Shown piece after piece: positions 43,366 to 50,448 of a stretch of 63,590 bases of DNA. Under the pieces are notes generated by a model. It did not search any database. It was not told the DNA's origin and saw nothing but the letters and a program-made list of their open reading frames with translations. How positions within the stretch are numbered: the stretch's first letter is position 1; each line of letters starts with the position of its first letter. This DNA comes from an uncultured Bacteroidia bacterium (GTDB lineage: Bacteria > Bacteroidota > Bacteroidia > Bacteroidales > CAJPTX01), in contig CAMXWF010000017.1 of NCBI GenBank assembly GCA_947252645.1, positions 1 to 63,590 on the forward strand, written 5' to 3'. Made by a program: the position numbers and the translations under genes.

Positions 43366-43619
43366 ATGAGAGAGCAAGTTTTAGGATTGGTAGGCCTGCT
43401 GGTGATCCTGTTTGCCCTCGTGGGTGCGCAGAGTGCATGGGCAGGTAACTTGACGGTGAAGGTCGTCAAGGTTGATAAGGCGACAACAATAAAATCGATA
43501 GTGCGATGAGACAGCAAGTTTTAGGATTGGTAGGCCTGCTGGTGATCCTGTTTGTCCTCGTGGGTGCGCAGAGTGCATGGGCAGGCAACTTGACGGTGAA
43601 GGTCGTCAAGGTTGATAAG
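43340..43619 (+). repeat. 140-bp tandem duplication of the BspA-like 5' region
   Basis: Unit 1 is 43340-43479 and unit 2 is 43480-43619. They differ at only three bases (GAGAGAG/GAGACAG, GCC/GTC, GGT/GGC). Each unit contains the leader GCGACAACAATAAAATCG, a start codon and the complete signal-peptide codons. Confidence 0.93.
43366..43509 (+). CDS. 47-residue signal-peptide leader ORF made by the tandem duplication
   Basis: The first unit encodes MREQVLGLVGLLVIL followed by FALVGAQSAWAG and NLTVKVVKVDK. Because 140 is not a multiple of three, it then runs out of frame and ends at TGA (43507-43509). That stop overlaps the ATG (43506) of the full gene in the ATGA form used for translational coupling. 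It is either a spacer of no use or a coupled upstream ORF that sets the expression of the surface protein. Confidence 0.55.
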   Translation: MREQVLGLVGLLVILFALVGAQSAWAGNLTVKVVKVDKATTIKSIVR

Positions 43620-45218
43620 AGTGAGGAGACCAAAACTCCTCAGGCTTCACTCCAGGCAGCTTTGACGGGCTACAAGCTCTCGGAGGTCGCCTCGTTGGAG
43701 ATCAGCGAAGGGGTATTTGAGGCTGCGGATTGGGATTGGCTGCGGCAGAAAAGGGTGGAATTGAGCGCGCTCGCCCACTTTACCATCACCGATGGGCTCA
43801 CTAGCGTAGCCGACATGCAGTCAAGTTATGGCAGCTACAACTATTTCAATGGGGCGCTGCAGACGGTGAGTGTGGCCAAAGCAAGCAAAATCACATCTAG
43901 AGCATTCGAGGATTTGAAGGGACTTACCAAGGTAGCCTTTCCCGATGCTGCCGAGGTAGAAAGCTCCGCTTTCGAGGGTTGCACCGCGCTAAAAACCGTG
44001 GATTTCCCCAAGTTGACAACAGTAGGCGGTAGTGCCTTTGAGGGCTGCTCTGCGCTCACTGCCATTGGTTTCCCCATGGTGACGAAGATAGATAACTACG
44101 CTTTTCAAGATTGCACTGCGCTAAAAAGCGTGGATTTCCCCAAGTTGACAACAGTGGGCAGTAGTGCCTTTGAGGGCTGCACCGAGCTAGAAACCGTGGA
44201 TTTTCCCAAGTCGACCACAATAGGAGATGAGGCCTTTATGAAGTGTTCTGCGCTAACTACCATTAGTTTCCCCATGGTGACGAAGATAGGTCACGACGCT
44301 TTTAAAGATTGCGCAGCGCTTACCACAGTGACCTTCCCAAAAGCCAGTATTATGGGCTACGGGTGTTTTTCTGGTTGTAGTTCACTGACTAGTGCAACCT
44401 TCCCAATGGCTGCGACATTCGTAAAACCTTTCCTTAAAGACGGTATATTTGAAGGTTGTAGCTCTTTGAAGACCTTGGCCTTAGGCGCAAATCCTCCGAA
44501 CGTGGGTAACATCTTCTATGGTTGCCCCGCTGTGCGCTATCTGCAGCTAGTGGATGCTGCTGGTGCTCCACTTACAGGGAGTGAGCTAGATGGGGCGATC
44601 AACGCCTATGAAGCTGTGGATGATGGCAATACCACGGACAACCGCTGGTACGGCTGGATTATAGCGGCCACGCTGCACACGATCACTGTGCCTCCGCTTG
44701 CCCACGGACGCCTCTCGATAAGCCCTGCGCTCTCGGCAGCTCAGGGGGCAACTATAGCGATTACGCCTAAGGCCGATGCTGGCTACCAATTCAAGGCAGG
44801 AAGTTTGAAAGCCTACCGCACCGATGCCCCTTCGACCGCTGTGAACATAGCCGATAACCAGTTTACCATGCCAGGCTTCGACGTGACAGTGACTGCAGAG
44901 TTCGAGGAGGTTACAGGACCTACCCCCGGTCCTACCCCTGGCCCTACGCCTAACCCAGGGCCAAGTCCTGCGCCCGGTCCAAATCCCGTGGAGGCTAGCT
45001 CGACCGTGTCCTTGACCCTCTATCCGAACCCCACGAGTGGCCTAGTCTCCATTGAGGGGCTAACGGCTCCGTGCCAAGCAGAGGTCTATAGCGTGGACGG
45101 TGTCCTTCTAGAACGTCAGCAGCTGTCATCCAATGCGTGGCTTGATCTCACCGCGTACCCCAGCGGGACGTACTTGGTGCGCATAGCAGGACAGAGCTAC
45201 AGCGTGGTAAAGCGATAG
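43506..45218 (+). CDS. BspA-like leucine-rich-repeat surface protein with T9SS sorting domain
   Basis: 570 residues. A signal peptide (about 1-26, ending SAWAG) is followed by BspA/LRR_5 leucine-rich repeats (about 110-300) with the repeated core AFEGCTALKTVDFPKLTTVG. Next come a Bacterial_repeat-type module (about 385-462: TITVPPLAHGRLSISPALSA), a Gly-Pro-Thr-rich linker (about 464-490) and a T9SS type A sorting domain at the end (SLTLYPNPTSGLVSIEGL, YPSGTYLVRI). It is exported by Sec, then T9SS, and anchored at the surface, where BspA-like repeats usually bind host or matrix proteins. Its 5' end is duplicated and it lies inside the duplicated secG-comB region. Confidence 0.92.
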   Translation: MRQQVLGLVGLLVILFVLVGAQSAWAGNLTVKVVKVDKSEETKTPQASLQAALTGYKLSEVASLEISEGVFEAADWDWLRQKRVELSALAHFTITDGLTSVADMQSSYGSYNYFNGALQTVSVAKASKITSRAFEDLKGLTKVAFPDAAEVESSAFEGCTALKTVDFPKLTTVGGSAFEGCSALTAIGFPMVTKIDNYAFQDCTALKSVDFPKLTTVGSSAFEGCTELETVDFPKSTTIGDEAFMKCSALTTISFPMVTKIGHDAFKDCAALTTVTFPKASIMGYGCFSGCSSLTSATFPMAATFVKPFLKDGIFEGCSSLKTLALGANPPNVGNIFYGCPAVRYLQLVDAAGAPLTGSELDGAINAYEAVDDGNTTDNRWYGWIIAATLHTITVPPLAHGRLSISPALSAAQGATIAITPKADAGYQFKAGSLKAYRTDAPSTAVNIADNQFTMPGFDVTVTAEFEEVTGPTPGPTPGPTPNPGPSPAPGPNPVEASSTVSLTLYPNPTSGLVSIEGLTAPCQAEVYSVDGVLLERQQLSSNAWLDLTAYPSGTYLVRIAGQSYSVVKR

Positions 45219-45239
45219 TCTGTTCGCAGCGATCTGGTG

Positions 45240-45275
45240 TGCCGCGTTGCCCTAGGGCAGCGCGGCATCGTTTTT
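45240..45275 (+). terminator. intrinsic terminator of the BspA-like gene
   Basis: A 13-pair stem (TGCCGCGTTGCCC against GGGCAGCGCGGCA, one wobble pair) is followed by TCGTTTTT. It overlaps the stop codon of the comB fragment on the other strand. Confidence 0.8.
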
Positions 45276-45447
45276 AAGTATGCCCTCGTGGAAGACGGGG
45301 AGTACAGGGTAGGCATCTATCTGGAGGCATGGGGCGATGGAGTATTCCAGACCAAAGCCCTTGAGCCGCTCGGTGTGCGCAGCCTTTTCTACGTAGGCTG
45401 GTAGGTCTGTGCGGGCCACGTTCCAGAGGTCGATGGCGGCCTTGGTG
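45252..45447 (-). pseudogene. 3' fragment of a comB-like gene at a duplication joint
   Basis: The minus strand encodes the last ~64 residues of a 2-phosphosulfolactate phosphatase: TKAAIDLWNVARTDLPAYVE, SIAPCLQIDAYPVLPVFHEG, then a stop at 45252-45254. About half of the residues equal those of the intact ComB (47469-48182). The frame has no internal stop, but it begins abruptly at 45447, where the copied TPR-secG segment starts (CTTGGTGACACG). It is therefore a truncated gene created by the rearrangement, without a start codon of its own. Confidence 0.85.
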
Positions 45448-45805
45448 ACACGCCCAACGCATGAAAAGACCAGAGGGCCATGTTCTATACTGTTGTCACG
45501 GTTATCATCATCATTGTAAGCATCTTGCTCGTCCTGTTCGTGCTGGTGCAGAATTCTAAGGGCGGGGGTCTGGTGTCGAGTCTGTCGAGTGCTGGCCAGA
45601 TCGTTGGCGTGCGTAAGTCGGCCGATGCTTTAGAGAAGGGCACTTGGACGCTGGCCGTGGCCCTGATGCTGCTGAGCTTTGCAGCTGTGGCCGTGTTTCC
45701 CAATCACGATGAGGGCCAGCCGCAATCGCGCATCCAAGAGCAGGTGATGCGCACCCAGTCGGGCACAGTGCCCACCACGCTCCCCGAGGTACCCGTAGAG
45801 GAGCT
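45441..45805 (+). repeat. direct repeat, copy 2 (end of TPR gene plus secG)
   Basis: Near-identical to 42635-42999. It starts within CTTGGTG, the sequence shared by the TPR-like gene end and the comB gene. Confidence 0.9.
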
Positions 45806-45863
45806 GGGCAACGGGAACAATCAGACCGCGCCGGAGCCGGCGAGTGCTACCCCTGCGCAATAG
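45480..45863 (+). CDS. secG: protein translocase subunit SecG, copy 2
   Basis: 127 residues. The first ~105 residues equal copy 1 except for a few changes (V53A, L75F and some in the tail); the last ~20 differ (GNGNNQTAPEPASATPAQ). Both membrane helices and the QNSKGGGL loop are intact, so it should be functional. It has no lptE/TPR operon before it; instead it is joined to the comB fragment. Any transcription must start in or after that fragment or read through from upstream. Confidence 0.9.
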   Translation: MFYTVVTVIIIIVSILLVLFVLVQNSKGGGLVSSLSSAGQIVGVRKSADALEKGTWTLAVALMLLSFAAVAVFPNHDEGQPQSRIQEQVMRTQSGTVPTTLPEVPVEELGNGNNQTAPEPASATPAQ

Positions 45864-46136
45864 CGAGCTGTTCAGGTATCCACTACAGGGTCTACTCCCT
45901 CAATTATCAGGCGAGTAGCCCTGGGTGACCACCTAATGGTTGAGCTTGCCTTGCGAGCTCAGCCGATGGCTTGGCGATAAATCGCCCTTGCGGCGTTAAT
46001 CTGCGAGGCGTTGCGTAGGACTAAGGCAGCCGTTCTCCGGAACCCAGAGACGGGGATTGCACTTCTTGTAAGTTGGTGTTCTCGCAGTGGCTTCGTCCGT
46101 ATAGCCGTGGCATCGTCTGCGGCTTGCCCAGAGGCA

Positions 46137-46159
46137 TTTTGACCAATCACCGGTCAAAA
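46137..46159. promoter_or_regulatory. 8-bp palindrome TTTTGACC-N7-GGTCAAAA
   Basis: A perfect inverted repeat with a seven-base spacer (AATCACC), the shape of a dimeric repressor operator or a small hairpin. No gene start is close enough to show which gene it would control. Confidence 0.35.
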
Positions 46160-46216
46160 GATTGCGAGTCCTCTGGACAGGCGGAAGCGAATGAGAGTGT
46201 TCAATATAGTAAAAGA

Positions 46217-46246
46217 GAGCTTGCTCCGTTTGTACGGAACAAGCTC
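46217..46246 (-). terminator. intrinsic terminator of the SIMPL gene
   Basis: A 13-bp stem with one mismatch (GAGCTTGTTCCGT against ACGGAGCAAGCTC in the minus direction) is followed by TCTTTTAC, 35 bases after the stop codon. Confidence 0.75.
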
Positions 46247-46280
46247 ATTGTTGGTTGTTCTCGACAAGAGACTGGAGAGC

Positions 46281-47018
46281 TCATTCTAGAGAAAAAACGA
46301 CATTTATTTCTGAAGTCACACCCTGTTCTCCCGTAGGGAGCGATAGGTCTTCAGAAGAGAAAGCATCACCTACACCTTGAGCCACATTCCTGGTTTTGTT
46401 TGGACTATGCCATTGCCCCACATCATTGCTGATGTTCTCGGATATGGTCAGTACGTGTCCAAGCTTACGTCCGCAGAGATCCGCATATTGTTGGGCTTTT
46501 TCAAGTGCTTTTTGGTATGCCAGCTCACGGCTCAATTTGAACAAATCGGCTTTCTTTTCAATGTCAAAGGCGATGTCATGGGCTTCCACCTTGTCAAGAG
46601 CCACAACCTTGTCTAGTATCGAAGTAAGTCTTTCGGGAGCATTTATCAGATTGTTCACGCGTACAACAATGGTCTGCTCTGCGCGCTGTCCGAGGCGTAT
46701 ACGGTGACCGTTTCTGTAATCGTACTCCACTCTATAGTCGAGTGAGAGGGTCTTTATGTCTTTCTCCTCCACTTTCTCCTCTTGCAATATCTTCAAGATT
46801 TTCTGCATTGTCTGCTCTACGACTTTCTTTGCCTCTTGGGTCGTTTGAGCAGTATGGCTAAAACTCACTTCCATTCGAGCCATATCTGGCTGCGCTTGCG
46901 CAGTTCCGATGCCCGAGACAGCGATACTATTAGGTGCTACCTGTCTTCCTGAATTACATGAGGCCGACAACAAGACAATCAGCGTTGTCACCATGATGGT
47001 AAGTGCGTTCCTTTTCAT
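46281..47018 (-). CDS. SIMPL (DUF541) domain lipoprotein
   Basis: 245 residues. The lipoprotein signal ends LLSASC (lipidated Cys about 21). The SIMPL domain covers about 32-240: NSIAVSGIGTAQAQPDMARM, VNNLINAPERLTSILDKVVA, SRELAYQKALEKAQQYADLC. SIMPL proteins are periplasmic or membrane-bound oligomers of uncertain function, with links to stress tolerance in some bacteria. The gene is visibly richer in A and T than its neighbours and uses codons such as AAA, TTT and TCT far more freely, a sign of recent transfer. It lies between secG copy 2 and comB. Confidence 0.88.
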   Translation of the reverse strand: MKRNALTIMVTTLIVLLSASCNSGRQVAPNSIAVSGIGTAQAQPDMARMEVSFSHTAQTTQEAKKVVEQTMQKILKILQEEKVEEKDIKTLSLDYRVEYDYRNGHRIRLGQRAEQTIVVRVNNLINAPERLTSILDKVVALDKVEAHDIAFDIEKKADLFKLSRELAYQKALEKAQQYADLCGRKLGHVLTISENISNDVGQWHSPNKTRNVAQGVGDAFSSEDLSLPTGEQGVTSEINVVFSLE

Positions 47019-47468
47019 ATCTCTATGCTATAGCTGTTATTCAATTATACGCAGATTGCGCTCGCAAATGCAGCTGCGGCAGCAAAGATGAGTATAATAG
47101 TTCAATTAGCGTTTTGTATCCGAGTTGCTGGAGCTTTGTGTTGGTTTTATCCTGAACGGGGTTGAGTACTATCCTGGAAAATGAGGATAGTTTGGTGCTC
47201 TTGAGAATGTAACTGCAAGCTGCAGTAAGAAATACTCCCTGCCTAAGGATATCGCATGGTCGGCAAGATTTTGTGAGCCGTTGTCCATGCAAGCGGTTAC
47301 CCAGTGCTTCAAGGACGGGCTGGTGGTGGCGGAGACCACTTCACTGCAGCTGCGCTTCCCGTAAGGGGCAATTCGATGTGCATGCCTAGAGCCGCAGAGC
47401 AGCGCATCTAGACAGCGCCCGTCATCGTGTTCAGATCCCCCAGGGTAGGGATGGAGTTGGCAATTCCA
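47019..47468. other. 450-bp gap between the SIMPL gene and comB
   Basis: The SIMPL side is AT-richer, the comB side GC-rich again after about 47280. Short open frames on both strands were translated and none matches a family I know. No terminator or promoter box is convincing. Confidence 0.45.
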
Positions 47469-48182
47469 TCAATGGATGTCCCTTATGAACCCCTCGTGGT
47501 ATGCTGGTATCACGGGGTAGGCATCGACGCGAAAGCAAATGGGTATGGAAGCCCCGAGGCCCAAGTCCTGCAGTCTTTTCCAGTGGTCCACCGTCTTAGC
47601 GTAGGCAGGGAGATCGTCTTTTGCCGTATTCCAGAGGTCGATGGCGGCCTTGGTGGCATCGCAACCGGAGGAATAGCCCGACTCTAGGAGTCGCTGGGCC
47701 AGTGCGCCAGCAAAGATAGTGTCTTCTAGGTTGAAAAAGCCTTTCCAGCCTGAGCACAGGAGCAAGAGCGGCGCATCCGCGTGGGCAGTCAGATAGGAGG
47801 CTAGGGCAGAGAGGTTGGAGAAGCCCCCGACGAGTACCTGCTTGGCTGAGGCTACAGCCGTGATAGCTTTGGTGCCATTGGTGGTGCAGTAGACCACTTC
47901 GCGGCCGCTCACAGCCTCTGGGGTAAACTCGGTGGGGGAGTTCCCGATGTCGGCGAAGGGCAAGCGCTTGCCTTCCTTTTCGCTCGCCACGAAATAGCCT
48001 TGCTCATGCATAAGGCGAGCCTGTTCACGCGAGGCCAGCGGGCGTACGCAGGTGGCGCCATGGGCCAGTGCCGCGCAAATGGACGTGGAGGCTCGCATGA
48101 CATCGATGACGACTACGCGGGCACCATCCCACGCATAGAGGGGGAGCATCTGCAAGGAGAGTACGGTACGAATATCCGCCAT
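47469..48182 (-). CDS. comB: 2-phosphosulfolactate phosphatase family protein ComB
   Basis: 237 residues, complete. ComB-family marks are VVVIDVMRASTSICAALAHG, YCTTNGTKAITAVASAKQVL, LLLCSGWKGFFNLEDTIFAG and DAYPVIPAYHEG. In methanogens ComB serves coenzyme M synthesis; in Bacteroidetes the family is common but the true substrate is not established. The bases 47649-47658 (CTTGGTGGCA) equal the end of the TPR-like gene and mark the probable recombination point of the nearby duplication. Confidence 0.9.
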   Translation of the reverse strand: MADIRTVLSLQMLPLYAWDGARVVVIDVMRASTSICAALAHGATCVRPLASREQARLMHEQGYFVASEKEGKRLPFADIGNSPTEFTPEAVSGREVVYCTTNGTKAITAVASAKQVLVGGFSNLSALASYLTAHADAPLLLLCSGWKGFFNLEDTIFAGALAQRLLESGYSSGCDATKAAIDLWNTAKDDLPAYAKTVDHWKRLQDLGLGASIPICFRVDAYPVIPAYHEGFIRDIH

Positions 48183-48528
48183 TGTAGGGATGAGAGTTTA
48201 CTGGGGCAGCCTCTAGTCGGGCCACCCTGCGCGAAGGTAAGCATTGCCACGGCCAATTGTTTGGCACGCTGTTTGCCAGCATCGGGTACTGATGCCCCAG
48301 GCGCAGGGCACGAGCCCTTTCGTGGGCGCTGTGGTTGCCCGCAGTACAGCTTGGGTGGTTCGACTTTTCCATATCGATTTTAGTCTATTGCATTCACTAG
48401 GTTGCGCTGACAGCTGTGCGTTGTCGTTGGACGGCCGACGCATGAAGTGAGAAACTTCCTCGGGCAACTGGGCTTACGCAGGTGCTAGTTGCCGGTATGC
48501 GGCTGCGCAACCATAAACAAGGGTACTG
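48183..48528. other. 346-bp divergent gap between comB and the transglycosylase gene
   Basis: A TTCG-type -7 box for comB is at 48232-48239. No clear plus-strand promoter was found for the transglycosylase gene. No gene is supported. Confidence 0.5.
48232..48239 (-). promoter_or_regulatory. candidate -7 box (TACCTTCG) of comB
   Basis: One base from TAnnTTTG, 50 bases before the comB start. Confidence 0.35.
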
Positions 48529-49611
48529 GTGCGTTGGATCAATCTGATTTTAAAGATCGTGACCTGCTTGCTTTTCTGTACGTTTCTCGATGTATTGCCG
48601 TTGGCGCAGGTTCATACGCAGCCACTCAACGATAGGAGCGTGATGCTGATGGCACGGCGTGGTCACCTGCACGTGGCTTTGGAGGTCGATAGTCCAGATT
48701 ACTTTCTCTTTCATGCCACGCCGTTGGGCTACCAGCTGACGCTGGCAGCGGCACTTGCTGACACGCTGGGCTGTGAGCTGGATGTTGTGCCGGTGGATAG
48801 TTACGCAGAGGGCCTCGCAGCCCTCAAGACTGGACGGGTGGAGCTTTATGCGGCCTTTTCGGCGCCAGATAGTTGCCCTGCGGGCGTGTCGCAATGCTCC
48901 GTGGAGCTAACCGCAGGCAGCGGAGAGCGTGTGGAGGAGGCTTTGCGTCGTAGTTGGCTAGTGCTAGAAGCAAAGATAGACCTGCAGCACTACTTGCTCG
49001 AGTGGGTGGAACGCTATAGGCAGAGCGCGGCAGCCCAGCGTTTGGCACGCCACTACGCACCAAATGGCTACATGGCCCAGCGGTATGCGCACCGCGACAC
49101 GGGGTGCCTTTCACGTTACGATGCGCTGATCAAGGCCACCAGCAGCCATACTCCGTGGGACTGGCGCTGGGTGGCCTCTATTATCTACCAGGAGTCGCGC
49201 TTCTGCCCGAATGTGCGCTCGCCCCGCGGGGCCTACAGCCTGATGCAAATCACCAGGCCTACTGCCCGCTACTTTGGCATGAACTACACAGGGTCACCGA
49301 CCGAGCAAATTCGCAACGGGGTGGACTATCTGCTATGGCTCGATTCCACCTTCGCGGCGCAGGGAGTAGCCGAGGGGGCTAGGCAACCGTTCATCTTGGC
49401 AGCCTACAACGCGGGGCTCAATAGGGTGCAGCAGGCCTGCGCCCGAGCAGAGAGGGCTGGCAAGTCTAGCACTGTGTGGTTTGGCAACGTAGCCCCGTAC
49501 GTTGGCAACAACTCCTGCGGAGGTTGGCAGCCAACGTCAGGCAACAAGGTGGAGCAGTACGTACGCGAGGTGCAAAGTCGCTACCATCACTACTGCAATC
49601 TGGTGGAATGA
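48529..49611 (+). CDS. MltF-like lytic transglycosylase with shortened sensor lobe
   Basis: 360 residues from a GTG start. An N-terminal signal/anchor (about 5-28) precedes one lobe of a solute-binding domain (about 42-110: LHVALEVDSPDYFLFHATPL, LDVVPVDSYAEGLAALKTGR). An SLT transglycosylase domain follows (about 205-330) with the catalytic glutamate in WVASIIYQESRFCPN, then SLMQITRPTARYFGM and FILAAYNAGLNRVQQA. It cleaves peptidoglycan strands to 1,6-anhydro ends at the outer membrane or in the periplasm. MltF has a complete two-lobe binding domain of ~230 residues; here only about half is left, so ligand sensing may be lost. Confidence 0.88.
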   Translation: MRWINLILKIVTCLLFCTFLDVLPLAQVHTQPLNDRSVMLMARRGHLHVALEVDSPDYFLFHATPLGYQLTLAAALADTLGCELDVVPVDSYAEGLAALKTGRVELYAAFSAPDSCPAGVSQCSVELTAGSGERVEEALRRSWLVLEAKIDLQHYLLEWVERYRQSAAAQRLARHYAPNGYMAQRYAHRDTGCLSRYDALIKATSSHTPWDWRWVASIIYQESRFCPNVRSPRGAYSLMQITRPTARYFGMNYTGSPTEQIRNGVDYLLWLDSTFAAQGVAEGARQPFILAAYNAGLNRVQQACARAERAGKSSTVWFGNVAPYVGNNSCGGWQPTSGNKVEQYVREVQSRYHHYCNLVE

Positions 49612-49682
49612 CTAGGAGGCTTCCCTGGCCGAGGGCCTGGCAAGTGGTCAGAAAACGCTACCTTTGGAGTACGAACCATAGC

Positions 49683-49690
49683 AAGGAGGT
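49683..49690 (+). promoter_or_regulatory. strong Shine-Dalgarno AAGGAGGT
   Basis: A perfect eight-base match to the 16S rRNA tail, five bases before the GTG of the DUF3467 gene. It fixes that start and is unusual because most genes here show no such site, as is normal for Bacteroidetes. Confidence 0.75.
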
Positions 49691-49695
49691 AATCC

Positions 49696-50025
49696 GTGTC
49701 TAGTAACGAACACGATACGGCGCTACAAACGAAAAACGTAGCGCTCGACTTGGAGCCCGAGGAGGCCTTGGGTACCTACTCGAATCTAGTGGTTATTTCG
49801 CACTCTCCCTCGGAGTTCGTGCTAGATTTCGCACGTATCATGCCTGGGGTAGAAAGCCCGAAGATTGTGCGGCGAATCATCATGACCCCCGACCACGCCA
49901 AGCGCTTTCTTGGGGCGCTGCACGACAACGTGAGCCGCTACGAGAATAGCTTTGGCAGCATTGAGCTCAAGGAGTTGCCCGACCCCGACACCATGATCAA
50001 CAGCTCCACCTCGCCGGAGGCCTAG
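49696..50025 (+). CDS. DUF3467 domain protein
   Basis: 109 residues from GTG, set by the strong ribosome site. DUF3467 covers about 25-95: TYSNLVVISHSPSEFVLDFA, IMPGVESPKIVRRIIMTPDH, AKRFLGALHDNVSRYENSFG. The family is small, cytoplasmic and of unknown function, and occurs widely in Bacteroidetes. It lies 84 bases after the transglycosylase gene and faces the MerR gene. A possible RNA polymerase or regulatory link is only speculation. Confidence 0.87.
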   Translation: MSSNEHDTALQTKNVALDLEPEEALGTYSNLVVISHSPSEFVLDFARIMPGVESPKIVRRIIMTPDHAKRFLGALHDNVSRYENSFGSIELKELPDPDTMINSSTSPEA

Positions 50026-50100
50026 GGCAGCCATCGAGGCGGACAGGTCGACCTATCGCATTGGCGGAGATCGCCCTTGCCTTGTTGTGGCTTGGTGGTT

Positions 50101-50448
50101 CTATATTTTCTCCTGGAGCTTTTGCAGCAGTTGCTTGGCCTTAGTGAGGCGCGCAATAGCCTGCATTTTCGTGGCGTCGCTGGAGTCCATCTTGCCTACG
50201 CGGAAGCGGGCCTGCTCAATGGATATGCCCTCAATGCGTATCCAATAGTGGATTTCCTGCAGGAGTCGGATGTCCTCGGGCGTATATTGTCTTCGGCCGC
50301 CTTGGGTCTTTTTAAGCTTCAGCTGGGGAAAGGAGCGTTCCCAGAAACGCAGCGTAGTAGGTTCTACATCCAGCAGTTTCGATACCTCGCCGATGGAATA
50401 GTACAACTTACCGGGTTGTAGCTCCACTTGTTTGACTTTTATCATCAT
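50101..50448 (-). CDS. MerR family transcriptional regulator
   Basis: 115 residues. The winged HTH is near the N-terminus (YYSIGEVSKLLDVEPTTLRF, WERSFPQLKLKKTQGGRRQY, TPEDIRLLQEIHYWI), followed by a dimerising helix (ATKMQAIARLTKAKQLLQKL). No effector domain or metal-binding cysteines are present, so it is the short MerR type common in Bacteroidetes. Its start overlaps the end of the CapA gene by 41 bases (a second Met three bases later is equally likely), so it is the last gene of the M23-M23-CapA-MerR string. Confidence 0.9.
   Translation of the reverse strand: MMIKVKQVELQPGKLYYSIGEVSKLLDVEPTTLRFWERSFPQLKLKKTQGGRRQYTPEDIRLLQEIHYWIRIEGISIEQARFRVGKMDSSDATKMQAIARLTKAKQLLQKLQEKI

Larger units (their letters stand above)
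45864..46280. other. 417-bp gap after secG copy 2
   Basis: It carries a palindrome (46137-46159) and the SIMPL-gene terminator (46217-46246). A 63-residue minus-strand frame (45959-46150) is arginine-rich and unrecognised. The gap has no match in the corresponding place after secG copy 1. Confidence 0.45.

Noticed and set aside
42635..45805. Composite transposon with secG-containing direct repeats as ends
   Set aside because: The repeats encode secG and no transposase, and no target-site duplication was seen. A recombination joint at a microhomology explains the arrangement better.
45959..46150. 63-residue minus-strand frame in the gap after secG copy 2
   Set aside because: Arginine/alanine-rich, no family recognised, no start signal. 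It could be a remnant of a mobile element, but nothing shows it.
47041..47292. 83-residue minus-strand frame between the SIMPL gene and comB
   Set aside because: No recognisable domain; the frame runs over the change in base composition.
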